From assembly GCA_902784865.1 (NCBI GenBank), contig CACZWL010000004.1:57802-121801 (forward strand): 64,000 nt of DNA, given 5' to 3'. This stretch comes from an uncultured Bacteroidota bacterium (lineage in GTDB: Bacteria; Bacteroidota; Bacteroidia; Bacteroidales; P3). How positions within the stretch are numbered: position 1 is the stretch's first letter; each line of letters begins with the position of its first letter. A program made the translations under genes and the position numbers. Under the pieces are notes generated by a model. The model was not told the origin of the DNA, did no database searches, and was given only the letters and a program-made list of their open reading frames with translations. This document shows positions 1 through 8,765 of this stretch, one piece after another.

Positions 1-2
1 AC

Positions 3-551
3 TGCCGCGAGAACGGCTACCTCAACTGCGGCATGCCCGACGGCGGAGTGGTGCACCTGCGCGACGGCAACCCGCTGGTGACCAATCCTTACTTCAACAT
101 CTTCTGCACCAAAGCCTTGCGCGAAGAGATAAAGCACCTCGACCTAGGAGAAAAGCCGCAAGAAGAGTGCTTCACGCAGCGCGACCTGCTAGTGGACGAC
201 CACAATTTCCAAAACACAGGCGAAGAGCCCTACTATCCGATGCTCATCTGGATGGGAAACCACTGCAAGACACTCTACCTCAACGCCTTCACCCATCCCG
301 ATGGGGAATCGACGGTGCTCTGCAACCACCTGGGCGAACCCTTCCTGATACACACCTGGTACTCACGCTTCTACAACAACGACCGCTTCCACACGCGACG
401 CATCAACCAAGCCTTCAAAGAGGCCTGCACAAAGCAGGGTGTCAACTACCGCAGCCCGCTCGGCGACACGATGGAAAGCCTCGTCGCGCGAAGCCGCAAC
501 GCACTGATGAAGTGCCTGGTAGCCACCAAAAAAGCACTAATAAAGAAATGA
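3..551 (+). CDS. C-terminal part of an unrecognised polysaccharide-locus protein (5' end outside window)
   Basis: The frame is open from base 3 (CRENGYLNCG before the first Met at 33), so the gene begins upstream of the window and about 182 residues are visible. I recognise no catalytic motif. The visible part is rich in aromatic residues and His (WMGNHCKTLYLNAF, IHTWYSRFYNNDRF) and ends in a basic tail (KKALIKK). It shares an ATGA overlap with the GT14-like gene downstream and heads a run of glycosyltransferases, so a transferase-type role in surface polysaccharide assembly is likely, but this rests only on context. Confidence 0.6.
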   Translation, partial: CRENGYLNCGMPDGGVVHLRDGNPLVTNPYFNIFCTKALREEIKHLDLGEKPQEECFTQRDLLVDDHNFQNTGEEPYYPMLIWMGNHCKTLYLNAFTHPDGESTVLCNHLGEPFLIHTWYSRFYNNDRFHTRRINQAFKEACTKQGVNYRSPLGDTMESLVARSRNALMKCLVATKKALIKK

Positions 552-1393
552 GGCAGGCCATACTCATCACAGCCTACCGCGACCTGGAGCAGTTGAAGCG
601 ATTGGCCGACCTCTTCGACGCCGATTTCGAGATATTCATCCACCTGGACCGCAAATGCAGGGAGGACTACGCCGCCATAGGGCGGCGGCAGAACGTGCAC
701 CTTATGAGCCGCTACAACGTGGAGTGGGGCGACTTCAACCACCTGCAGGCCATAATCATGCTGATGGCCGAGGCCTATGCCCACCGCGACCTGGAATACT
801 TCCACCTCATCACTGGGAGCGACTATCCGGCGATGCCGCTGGCGGACTTCAAGGCCTACTGCGAGCAGCACAAGGAGGACAACTACCTGGAACACTTCCC
901 TTTGCCGCACGACGAATGGGGCGCCGAGGGGGGGCTGAACCGCATCATGTACTGGTGGCTGCGACCCAACGCGCACCGCACCGCCGGCGCCTGGCTGACG
1001 CGCAAGCTGAACAGTCTGCAACGCCGTCTGAACCTCAAGCGCAATTTCGGCTACTTCGGCGGCCGACTCTATGGCGGCGGCACCTACTGGAGCATGAGCC
1101 GCAAAGCGATGGGCGTGGCTATGGAATACCTCCAGGCGCATCCCGGCTACCTACGCCGCTTCCGCCACACGAGCATCGCCGAGGAGGTGTGCCTGCCCAC
1201 CCTGTGGGCCAACAGCGGCATCGCCCTCACAAACAACTATATGCGTTACATAGACTGGGGCACCGACGGGGCCAACCCGCAGGTGCTGACCGAAAAAGAT
1301 TTCGACAACATCAAGGCCTCCGGCGCCCTTTTTGCCCGCAAGATGGAGCGAGGGGCATCAGACCGACTGATGGAAATGCTTGACAACCAATGA
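548..1393 (+). CDS. Core-2/I-branching-type glycosyltransferase (GT14-like)
   Basis: 281 residues. The N-terminus (QAILITAYRDLEQLKRLADLF, then IFIHLDRK) and the central FHLITGSDYPAMP block are typical of the bacterial branch of the core-2/I-branching beta-1,6-N-acetylglucosaminyltransferase family. A Trp/Tyr-rich middle (NRIMYWWLRP) and GGTYWSMSRKAM follow, as usual for this family. There is no signal peptide or membrane segment, so it is probably a cytosolic or membrane-associated enzyme adding a branch sugar. The ATG at 548 overlaps the previous stop as ATGA, which decides the start over the longer open frame. Donor and acceptor sugars cannot be read from the sequence. Confidence 0.85.
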   Translation: MRQAILITAYRDLEQLKRLADLFDADFEIFIHLDRKCREDYAAIGRRQNVHLMSRYNVEWGDFNHLQAIIMLMAEAYAHRDLEYFHLITGSDYPAMPLADFKAYCEQHKEDNYLEHFPLPHDEWGAEGGLNRIMYWWLRPNAHRTAGAWLTRKLNSLQRRLNLKRNFGYFGGRLYGGGTYWSMSRKAMGVAMEYLQAHPGYLRRFRHTSIAEEVCLPTLWANSGIALTNNYMRYIDWGTDGANPQVLTEKDFDNIKASGALFARKMERGASDRLMEMLDNQ

Positions 1394-2232
1394 GCAAGCG
1401 AGTAGTTATAGTGATACCCATCATCGCCCACACCGTGAAAGGCGACGAGCTGCAATCGCTGCGGCGGTGCCTCAAGGTGCTTGGCAAGAGAGATATATGC
1501 TATCTCTGCAGCCATGAACTGGACACCACTTTCTACGAACAGGCATGCACCGAAGCCGGAGTGAAGTTCCGCAAGAGGACATTCGGCAGCGAGTGGTTCA
1601 AGGGCGTGGAGGGGTACAACAGATTGTGCTTCAGCTCGATGCTCTACGAGGCCTTTGCAGAATACAGCTATATGCTCATCTACCAGCTGGACGCCTACGT
1701 GTTTGAGGACCGGCTGGACGAGTGGTGCGGGCGGGGCTACGACTATGTGGGCGGCCCTTGGCTGTGCCACTGGAGCAGCGAGGTGGAGAACATCGACCAC
1801 TGGGAGACCGGCAACGGCGGATTCAGCCTGCGCAACGTGAACACCTTCCTGCGGGTGCTGACCAGCCCCTTGCTGCTTCGCAAACCGCTCAAAGGCATAG
1901 GCCGACTGGCCAAGGAGAACCGCAAACGCCTGGAGGGCAACCCGTTGCTGTGGGTATGGCTAGCGATGCGCGCCCTGACGGGCTACCACAACACACTGCA
2001 CTACTACATACGGCAGAACGGGCAGGAGGACAAGGCCTTCGCCCAATGCCAATACAACGGCCTGATGCGCATCCCGAAGGCCAAGGAGGCCCTCGGCTTC
2101 AGTTTCGACATGCGTCCCGCCACCTGCTACAAGCTGAACGGCAACCACTTGCCGATGGGCTGCCACATGTGGTACAAATACGACAACGAAACCTTCTGGT
2201 ACCCCCAAATTTACAGAAATACAACCAGCTAA
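1390..2232 (+). CDS. DUF5672 family protein, GT-A-like
   Basis: 280 residues. It begins with a Rossmann-like strand (RVVIVIPII). It carries the family hallmarks: a GYNRLCFS segment near residue 75, LIYQLDAYVFEDRLDEWC near 97-114, GYDYVGGPW near 118, and the GNGGFSLRNV block near 140. The fold resembles a GT-A glycosyltransferase, and members usually sit in glycan loci, as here. The reaction is not known. The start overlaps the GT14-like gene stop by ATGA, so the two are probably translationally coupled. Confidence 0.85.
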   Translation: MSKRVVIVIPIIAHTVKGDELQSLRRCLKVLGKRDICYLCSHELDTTFYEQACTEAGVKFRKRTFGSEWFKGVEGYNRLCFSSMLYEAFAEYSYMLIYQLDAYVFEDRLDEWCGRGYDYVGGPWLCHWSSEVENIDHWETGNGGFSLRNVNTFLRVLTSPLLLRKPLKGIGRLAKENRKRLEGNPLLWVWLAMRALTGYHNTLHYYIRQNGQEDKAFAQCQYNGLMRIPKAKEALGFSFDMRPATCYKLNGNHLPMGCHMWYKYDNETFWYPQIYRNTTS

Positions 2233-2247
2233 TATACAACGCCCTAA

Positions 2248-2281
2248 GGATATCCTCTTCTTCCTCTCTTCGTCTTTACTT
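2248..2281 (+). repeat. Intergenic repeat module B, copy 1
   Basis: The 67-base gap before the next glycosyltransferase holds a pyrimidine-rich word (CCTCTTCTTCCTCTCTTCGT). The same word recurs at 11011 and, as a complement with small changes, at 33611-33662. Here it lacks the GGTAGGTA direct repeats that follow it in the other two copies. Confidence 0.6.
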
Positions 2282-2299
2282 AACCTCTGGTAAAATAGT

Positions 2300-3223
2300 A
2301 TGAAACGATTCTCGGTAGTAGTGCCGGTATACAACGTTGAGCAATACCTCGACGACTGCCTGCGGAGCCTTCAGGCGCAGACCTACGACGACTATGAGGT
2401 GATATGTGTGAACGACGGCTCTACCGACCGCAGCCGCGACATGCTGGCCGAGTGGGCCATACGCTACCCCCAGATGCGCATCGTGGACCGCGAGAACGGC
2501 GGCCTGAGTGCTGCGCGCAACAGCGGCACCGAGGCGGCCACGGGCGAATACATCGTATATGTTGACAGCGACGACTGGGTGAGCGACAACATGCTGCAGA
2601 AGCTCGACGCTGCCGCCGACGGCGCGGACATTATATGCTACGCCTGCCAGCGCACCGACAACGAGCGGCGCGACCGCCTGGCCGCCGAAGAGTGCGGCGG
2701 GTGGGACTACTACTGCCGCCACGCCCTCGAGGCACGGGTGGTGCCCTTCGTGTGCGTGTGGCAACGGGCCTACCGACGCGAATTCCTGAACAGCAACCAG
2801 TTGCGCTTCCGCGAAGGCATCCTGCACGAGGACAACCAGTTCACCCCCCGCGCCTGTGTGAAAGCGCAGCGCGTGAAGGTGCTGCCCGACACATTGTATT
2901 ACTATCGCGTGCGCGAAGGGAGCATCATGACCACCCGCGGCATGCGCAGCAAGGAGAGTTTTGTGCTGATAGGCAACGAACTGTCGGAACTGTTCGGCCG
3001 TATGGACGGGCTGGACCGCACCACTGTCTACCAGGCGCTTACGCATATCTACCAGATGGCCTTCTCGGACAACACGCGCGAGGAGGACCGCCACCTGCTG
3101 GAGGTGATGGACTGGGCCGCCTACCGCCGCACAAGCCGAACCAAAGCCCGCCACCGGCTCAACTACATGGCCATGCGACTTTCGCCTAGATTGTTCAGAC
3201 TCATCAACAAACACCGGATATGA
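2300..3223 (+). CDS. Family 2 glycosyltransferase
   Basis: 307 residues. The GT-A domain fills the first two thirds: FSVVVPVYN at 4-12, VNDGSTD at 37-43 (nucleotide-sugar binding), GLSAARNSG at 68-76 and the metal-binding DSDDW at 89-93. A later LHEDNQF matches the ED-type catalytic-base region of inverting GT2 enzymes. The C-terminus is basic with no clear membrane helix. It is the first gene after a short gap carrying a repeat and may start a new transcriptional unit. The next gene overlaps its stop by ATGA. Confidence 0.92.
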   Translation: MKRFSVVVPVYNVEQYLDDCLRSLQAQTYDDYEVICVNDGSTDRSRDMLAEWAIRYPQMRIVDRENGGLSAARNSGTEAATGEYIVYVDSDDWVSDNMLQKLDAAADGADIICYACQRTDNERRDRLAAEECGGWDYYCRHALEARVVPFVCVWQRAYRREFLNSNQLRFREGILHEDNQFTPRACVKAQRVKVLPDTLYYYRVREGSIMTTRGMRSKESFVLIGNELSELFGRMDGLDRTTVYQALTHIYQMAFSDNTREEDRHLLEVMDWAAYRRTSRTKARHRLNYMAMRLSPRLFRLINKHRI

Positions 3224-4260
3224 ACCAGCCGTATATAACATACGTTATACCCTACTACAACGGGCAGGCCTCCATCAAACGGCAGCTCGACTCCATCTAC
3301 TCGCTGCCTCTTCAGCCACACGAGCTTGAGGTTGTGTTGGTTGACGACCTCTCCCCCATCCCTGCCGAAACCGCACTCGAACCCCTGAAAGCAGCCTATC
3401 CCGGGCTCACCATCGTGCGCCATACGGAAAACAAACGACAGGGCGGCGCCAAAAACACCGGCATACAAACCGCTCACGGACTGTATGTTGCCTTTGCCGA
3501 CCAAGACGACACTATTGTCCCAGAACATATACCAGCCATCCTCCATGTGGCAATTGAGCAACAACCGGATGTCATTGTCTGCCAGGCAAACCGGCTGAGA
3601 ACCAGCGGCAAGGTGGATACCTATGCCCACAACCTTTCGGACAGCCAACAATTGTCGGGCATCGACTTCTGCGAACACTACTACAACCTGAACTTCACTT
3701 CCAGCCCGTGGAGCAACATCTACCGTCGGCAATTCCTACTCGACCAGAAACGCCCCATGGCGGAACACACGCTGCTAGAGGACGTGGACTGGGTGCAACA
3801 CCACTTGTTCTTTGCAAAAAGCATCATCAACTTCAACCGCCCCATCTACAACTGGCACGAGAACCAGCTGTCCATCACCCACTTGAGCTCGTCGCGGCTC
3901 ATCGCCGCCTATGTCGCACACGGCTATCGTAAAATCAAGAACAGCCAGCTCTTTCGCCAGTACTCGCCGCAGTTTGCCGATGTGGTGCAAGAGGACGGGC
4001 AATTCAACATATCGCTGCACTTGAAGATAGCCTGGAAAAGAGCCTGCCCCTGGCGTGTATTCAACCGCAACGGGTGCGGCGAGATAGAGCCCTACATGTG
4101 GGAGGCCTTCCGCCACCTGGAATGGGACAAGTACACACACTTCCTGATACACCACAGGACCCTCGCAGCCATCCTCATGACGCTACCATTCCCGCTGAGA
4201 TGGGCATCGCTGACGATGAGATACTTCCAACTGAAACGACTCTCTGCAACGAGCCGCTGA
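3220..4260 (+). CDS. Family 2 glycosyltransferase
   Basis: 346 residues. ITYVIPYYNGQASIKRQL at the N-terminus, VDDLSPIP at 41-48 and the ADQDD metal-binding motif ending near residue 97 identify a GT2 domain. LLEDVDWVQ is the likely catalytic-base region. The C-terminal 100 residues form an accessory helical segment. It overlaps the upstream GT2 by ATGA, so both are likely made together and act in the same repeat unit. Sugar specificity is not evident. Confidence 0.92.
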   Translation: MNQPYITYVIPYYNGQASIKRQLDSIYSLPLQPHELEVVLVDDLSPIPAETALEPLKAAYPGLTIVRHTENKRQGGAKNTGIQTAHGLYVAFADQDDTIVPEHIPAILHVAIEQQPDVIVCQANRLRTSGKVDTYAHNLSDSQQLSGIDFCEHYYNLNFTSSPWSNIYRRQFLLDQKRPMAEHTLLEDVDWVQHHLFFAKSIINFNRPIYNWHENQLSITHLSSSRLIAAYVAHGYRKIKNSQLFRQYSPQFADVVQEDGQFNISLHLKIAWKRACPWRVFNRNGCGEIEPYMWEAFRHLEWDKYTHFLIHHRTLAAILMTLPFPLRWASLTMRYFQLKRLSATSR

Positions 4261-4288
4261 CGATCCAACCAACCATCATACTGCCTGG

Positions 4289-5122
4289 ATGGACAAACAC
4301 GACTCTATGAAGCTGGCCACGGTAGTGGTAGCCTACCACCCCACCGCGAAGGTGCTGGAAAACATAGCCAGCTACGCCGCTGCAAGCGACGAGCTGTATG
4401 TGTGGGACAACACGCCGGGCGGCAGCCCGCTGCTGGCGGGGCTGGCCACGGGCATTGTGCTGCACCACGAGCACGCAAACATGGGACTCGGCTACGCCTA
4501 CAACCGCGCCATGGAGCATGCGCTGGAGGCAGGCTGCACCCACCTGATGACGATGGACCAAGACTCGCGCTTCGAGGACTTTGCCAACTACCGGCGGCAG
4601 GCGGCCGAATGCACAGACGAGAAGATTGCCATCTTCACCCCCCCCGTCAACCACGACATAGACTCCCCCGGTTACCGCTACCGCATCCCCTGCCAGTCGG
4701 GAAGCATATTCCCCCTGCAGATACTGAAATCCATCGGCGGCTTCCGCGAAGACCTGTTCATCGGGATGGTGGATGCCGAAATCAGCCTCAAGGCCTCCGA
4801 GCGGGGCTACAAGATATACCAGGTGGTGGGCTGCAACCTTGCACACGAGATTGGGTCGGGTCGCAAGGTGAAACGCTTCGGAAAGACTGTCGAGGTATCC
4901 GACTACAGCCCCCTGCGCCATTACTACGACAGCCGCAACCGCATACTGCTCTGGCACGAGTTCCCCTACGACGCCGACCGGCGGTTCAAGCGGCAGATGC
5001 TGGCCAACCGGATGAAGACGGTGGTCAAGATAGCCCTCTTCGAGAGCCATAAATACGCCAAAATCAAGGCTATCGTGAGGGGAATCTGCAACGGCCTGCG
5101 CAACCGGGCCATACCATACTGA
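4289..5122 (+). CDS. Rhamnosyltransferase-like family 2 glycosyltransferase
   Basis: 277 residues. TVVVAYHP, then VWDNTPGG (the VDN-type signature), NMGLGYAYNRAM and MTMDQDS at 88-93 are the classic order of RfbF-like rhamnosyltransferases. The IGGFREDLFIGMVDAEISLKA segment is the acceptor-side motif. A second in-frame Met at 4307 (MKLATVV) gives a more conventional N-terminus; neither has a strong ribosome-binding site, so the start is uncertain by six codons. The sugar need not be rhamnose, since the subfamily is broader than its name. Confidence 0.88.
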   Translation: MDKHDSMKLATVVVAYHPTAKVLENIASYAAASDELYVWDNTPGGSPLLAGLATGIVLHHEHANMGLGYAYNRAMEHALEAGCTHLMTMDQDSRFEDFANYRRQAAECTDEKIAIFTPPVNHDIDSPGYRYRIPCQSGSIFPLQILKSIGGFREDLFIGMVDAEISLKASERGYKIYQVVGCNLAHEIGSGRKVKRFGKTVEVSDYSPLRHYYDSRNRILLWHEFPYDADRRFKRQMLANRMKTVVKIALFESHKYAKIKAIVRGICNGLRNRAIPY

Positions 5123-5127
5123 AACCT

Positions 5128-6075
5128 ATGACGAAATTCACGGTAATCATGCCGCTCTACAACAAGGCGCCCTATGTGGGGAAGGCCGTGGAGAGCGTGT
5201 TGGCGCAAAGTTGCGCCGACTGGGAGCTGGTGGTGGTGGACGACGGGTCGCACGACGGAAGCGGCGACATTGTGAAGCAATATCAAGACCCCCGCATACG
5301 GCTCCACCGGCAGGAGAACGCCGGCGTGAGCGTGGCCCGCAACACCGGCGCAGCCATGGCCGGCGGCGAGTACCTCTGCTTCCTGGATGCCGACGACTGG
5401 TGGGAGCCCACCTTCCTACAGGAAATGGACGGACTCATCGCGCGCCACCCCGGCGCCGGCATATACGGCACAGCCTACTACATGGTCAAGCACGGCAAGC
5501 AGACCCCCGCACCCATCGGCTTCGACAAGGGTTTCTCCGAAGGCGAGGTGAACTACTGCCAGGTCTACGCGCGCACGCTGTGCATGCCGCTGTGGACCGG
5601 CGCGGTGTGCATGCCACGCAGCGTCTTCATGGCCGAAGGCGGCTTCAAGCCAGGCCTGAAGTTGGGCGAAGACTTTGTGCTGTGGATCCACGTGGTGCTG
5701 AAACACCGCACGGTGATGCTCAACCGTCCGCTGAGCAACTACAACCAGGATGTGGACGTCGCCTGGCGCGGCACACACCGAGTGCACCCGCCGGAGCACC
5801 ACATGCTGTGGCACATCGACGACCTGGAGCCCTACGAGCAGTCTAACCCCGACTACAAGCTGATGATAGACAGCCTGCGCACCTACAGCATGCAGTTCTA
5901 CATTGTGGACCGCCGCTATCGCAAGGCGGCGCGCGCGATGCTGGCCAAGGTAGACTGGAGCCGCCAGCCCAAGCGCCTGCGGCACCTCTACAGCATGCCG
6001 GCATGGCTGCTCACCGTGCGCTACCGGACGCTGACCCTCGGGTCGAAAATCAAACAGAAGATACTACATACCTAG
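5128..6075 (+). CDS. Family 2 glycosyltransferase
   Basis: 315 residues. FTVIMPLYNKAPYVGKAV at 4-21, VVDDGSHDGS at 37-45, NAGVSVARNTG and the DADDWW metal-binding motif at 87-92 define the GT2 catalytic domain. LKLGEDFVLWI holds the likely ED catalytic pair. It lies 5 bases behind the rhamnosyltransferase-like gene. The C-terminus is strongly basic (GSKIKQKI), consistent with peripheral membrane attachment. Confidence 0.92.
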   Translation: MTKFTVIMPLYNKAPYVGKAVESVLAQSCADWELVVVDDGSHDGSGDIVKQYQDPRIRLHRQENAGVSVARNTGAAMAGGEYLCFLDADDWWEPTFLQEMDGLIARHPGAGIYGTAYYMVKHGKQTPAPIGFDKGFSEGEVNYCQVYARTLCMPLWTGAVCMPRSVFMAEGGFKPGLKLGEDFVLWIHVVLKHRTVMLNRPLSNYNQDVDVAWRGTHRVHPPEHHMLWHIDDLEPYEQSNPDYKLMIDSLRTYSMQFYIVDRRYRKAARAMLAKVDWSRQPKRLRHLYSMPAWLLTVRYRTLTLGSKIKQKILHT

Positions 6076-6142
6076 TAGGTAACTACTAGGTGACAACTAG
6101 GACAATACTTCGACTCTTTCCCCTATTTTCCCTCATTTTCCC
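6076..6142 (-). repeat. Degenerate copy of intergenic repeat family A
   Basis: The gap between two glycosyltransferase genes contains CAATACTTCGACTCTTTCCC followed by CTATTTTCCCTCATTTTCCC. This matches the right flank of the copy at 49605 almost base for base. Upstream there are decayed versions of the 11-bp unit (ACTAGGT, TAGTAGGTAAC). The placement suggests insertion between operon segments rather than a promoter for the next gene, for which no TAnnTTTG box is seen. Confidence 0.6.
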
Positions 6143-6157
6143 AAGAACAACAAAGAA

Positions 6158-7177
6158 ATGCAGGATTTGTTCAGCTATTCGATTGTCATACGGACACTTG
6201 GCAACACCGGCGAGAAATACCGCCGCATGCTGGAGGCCATCAGCCGCCAGACGGTGGCGCCGGAGGAAATCCTCGTGGTCATCCCCCACGGCTACGAACT
6301 GGACCACCAGCTAGGCACCGAGCGCATCGTCCGCTCCGAGAAGGGCATGGTGACCCAGCGCGTGGTGGGTATCCGCGAGGCCAAGGGCGACTACCTGCTG
6401 GTGGTGGACGACGACCTCGACTTTCCGGCCGACTTCGCCGAAAAGCTGCACAACACACTGCAGGCCAAGCAGCTGGACTGCGTGCTCTCCTTCTGCCGCG
6501 GCTGGAGCGAAGGCCACGCCGAGGCCTCGGCACCCTCGAGCGCTCCTGCCGCCCCCCAAAAAACACCGCTGAAACAACAACTTAAATACAAGATACGCAA
6601 TCTGCGCAGCGCCTTCACCGGGCAGGCTTTCTACACCAACCGCCGGTCGAAATACTTTGACGTGACCACCACCACCGCCGGCCACCGCACCTACCTGCGC
6701 GACGAGCAAGGCCTGTGCTCCACGGGCTCGTTCCAATGCTTCTTCATCAAGAACGAGGCCGCCAAGCGGGTGAGGATGGAAGACGAGCTGTGGCTCGAGC
6801 AAGGCACTATCACACGCTATGCCTCGTTCGACGACGGGGTATTCTATTACAAACTCTTCCTGCAGGGCGGCCGCATCGCCTATGCGCAGGACACGGGCTA
6901 CCTGCACCTCGACGCCGCCGCTGGACGACAGGCCACCAACCCCGTGGATGCCAAGCGCATACGCATCTACGCCATGGCCCGCAACCGCATCATTTTCTGG
7001 CACCGCCATATCTGGGGTAGCCACAAGGGCCTCAAGACGCTGGCTGGCGGCATCTACTTCATGACCAACTACTTCGTCTACAACCTGCTGAACAACATCA
7101 CCCCCCGCTACTGGCCCGTGATAGGCGCCATGGCGCAAGGCTACCGCGAGGCATTCCAATTCATCAGAAAGAAATGA
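6158..7177 (+). CDS. Family 2 glycosyltransferase with a divergent DXD motif
   Basis: 339 residues. SIVIRTLGNTGEKYRRMLEA at the N-terminus and VDDDLDF at 83-89 show a GT2-type domain. The usual VDDGS segment is replaced by VVIPHGYE, so this is a divergent member. Residues about 123-140 form a low-complexity Ala/Ser/Pro linker followed by a basic stretch (KQQLKYKIRNLR). The C-terminal part (RNRIIFWHRHIWG, then a hydrophobic YFMTNYFVYNLL) may contact the membrane. The next gene starts inside its stop (ATGA). Confidence 0.82.
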   Translation: MQDLFSYSIVIRTLGNTGEKYRRMLEAISRQTVAPEEILVVIPHGYELDHQLGTERIVRSEKGMVTQRVVGIREAKGDYLLVVDDDLDFPADFAEKLHNTLQAKQLDCVLSFCRGWSEGHAEASAPSSAPAAPQKTPLKQQLKYKIRNLRSAFTGQAFYTNRRSKYFDVTTTTAGHRTYLRDEQGLCSTGSFQCFFIKNEAAKRVRMEDELWLEQGTITRYASFDDGVFYYKLFLQGGRIAYAQDTGYLHLDAAAGRQATNPVDAKRIRIYAMARNRIIFWHRHIWGSHKGLKTLAGGIYFMTNYFVYNLLNNITPRYWPVIGAMAQGYREAFQFIRKK

Positions 7178-7890
7178 TACCCAAAAAGATACACTACTGC
7201 TGGTTTGGCCGCGGCGAGATGCCGCAAGCCGCCAAAGACTGCATGGCCACATGGCGCAAGTACATGCCCGACTGGGAGTACAAGCTGTGGAACGAAGACA
7301 ACTTCGACGTGCATTGCAACGCCTACTGCTCGGAAGCCTACAAGGCTGGTAAATATGCCTTTGTGAGCGATGTGGCGCGACTGAAAGCGCTGCACGACGA
7401 AGGCGGCCTCTACCTCGATACCGACGTGGAGGTGTTCCGTTCCTTCGAGCCCCTGCTGGGCTACCACGCCTTCGCCGGTTTCGAGGGCTGCAAACGGGTG
7501 CTGGTGGCCACCTGCGTCATGGCATCGGAACCCGGCACCGAGTGGGTCCGCGAACAACTCGCCCACTACAACGACCGCCACTTCATACTGCCCGACGGCA
7601 GCCAGGACCACACCACCAACGTGCTCTACATGACCACCCGCATGCGCGAGAACGGCTTCGTGCAGAACGGTCAGGAACAGGACTATAAAGACCTGCATGT
7701 CTTCCCCGTAGACTACTTCAGTCCGCGCCACACCACAGGCGAATACATCCGCACCGAGAACACCTACAGCGACCATCTGGGCATGGGTTCTTGGACCGAC
7801 CGCAACGGACTGATACACAAGTTCGCCCGACTCGTTGGCAGCAAGAACATGACCCGCATCATCAAACTGAAACGAAAACTTCTGGGATGA
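7174..7890 (+). CDS. Family 32 (OCH1/capsular) glycosyltransferase
   Basis: 238 residues. IPKKIHYCWFG at 2-12, YKLWNEDNFDV near 36-46, AFVSDVARLKAL near 62-73 and GGLYLDTDVE near 77-86 are the full signature set of the Gly_transf_sug family, with the DTD motif at 82-84 as metal ligand. Such enzymes add mannose or galactose/GalNAc-type sugars in capsule loci. ATGA overlaps at both ends couple it to the GT2 before and the deacetylase after. Confidence 0.93.
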   Translation: MIPKKIHYCWFGRGEMPQAAKDCMATWRKYMPDWEYKLWNEDNFDVHCNAYCSEAYKAGKYAFVSDVARLKALHDEGGLYLDTDVEVFRSFEPLLGYHAFAGFEGCKRVLVATCVMASEPGTEWVREQLAHYNDRHFILPDGSQDHTTNVLYMTTRMRENGFVQNGQEQDYKDLHVFPVDYFSPRHTTGEYIRTENTYSDHLGMGSWTDRNGLIHKFARLVGSKNMTRIIKLKRKLLG

Positions 7891-8765
7891 GTAACATTAT
7901 ATATAAAGCGCTGCGCTACAGCGGTGCCGCATGGCTATGGCGCGAGACAGTGCAGCGCGGCAAGGCGACCTTCCTGCTCTTCCACGACATGGAGGCCGCC
8001 GACGCCGAGCGCAACTTCGCCTACCTCAAACGGCACTACAACATCATTGGCCTGCAAGACTACCTTCAGGCGGTACACAAAGGCACGAAACTGCCACGCA
8101 AGGCGCTGGTAATCACCTTCGACGATGGACATGCCAGCAACCGCGCTCTGCTGCCCGCACTGCAACGGATGCAGGTGCCGGTAACCATATTCCTATGCTC
8201 GGAAATTGTTGGTACACAACGACACTTCTGGTTCCGCCACAGCGAGGCCAAACCCCAGGTAGAGGCGCTGAAACGCATCCCTAACACAGAGCGCCTACAG
8301 CGGTTGGCCCCCCTGGGATTCAGCCAAGAGAAGGAGTTCGGCGACCGACAGGCACTGACGGCCGACGAAATCGGCGAGATGAAGCACGCGGTCGACTTCC
8401 AGTCGCACACCTGCTTCCACCCCATCCTGCCGCAATGCGACAACGCTACGGCACGGCACGAAATCATAGATTCGAAGCGCCAGCTCGAGGAGCGCTACGG
8501 ATTGGCAATCAATACCCTCTCCTACCCCAACGGCGACTACTCGGAGCGCGACATACGCCTGGCCCGCGAGGCTGGCTACACCTGTGGCGTTACCGTCGAC
8601 GCGGGCTACAACACGCTCCATACCGACCTCTTCCGCCTCAAGCGCTTCTCAGTCAACGACGCCCACACCACCGAGGAACTGATGGTGAAGGCCTGCGGCC
8701 TCTATGCCCTGATTAAACACAAGTTGCACAAGCCGTCCTACGGCTTCAAACCCACACTGCAATGA
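7887..8765 (+). CDS. Polysaccharide deacetylase family protein (NodB/CE4)
   Basis: 292 residues from the ATG overlapping the upstream stop. Motif 1 (VITFDDGHAS) places the catalytic and metal-binding Asp pair at 79-80. Motif 2 (SHTCFHP) supplies the two metal His at 174 and 178. No signal peptide is visible, so it acts in the cytosol or on a membrane-bound intermediate. The likely role is removing N- or O-acetyl groups from a sugar of the repeat unit, giving a free amine. The next gene is formyltransferase-like, which fits a deacetylate-then-acylate sequence, though this is inference. Confidence 0.88.
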   Translation: MSNIIYKALRYSGAAWLWRETVQRGKATFLLFHDMEAADAERNFAYLKRHYNIIGLQDYLQAVHKGTKLPRKALVITFDDGHASNRALLPALQRMQVPVTIFLCSEIVGTQRHFWFRHSEAKPQVEALKRIPNTERLQRLAPLGFSQEKEFGDRQALTADEIGEMKHAVDFQSHTCFHPILPQCDNATARHEIIDSKRQLEERYGLAINTLSYPNGDYSERDIRLAREAGYTCGVTVDAGYNTLHTDLFRLKRFSVNDAHTTEELMVKACGLYALIKHKLHKPSYGFKPTLQ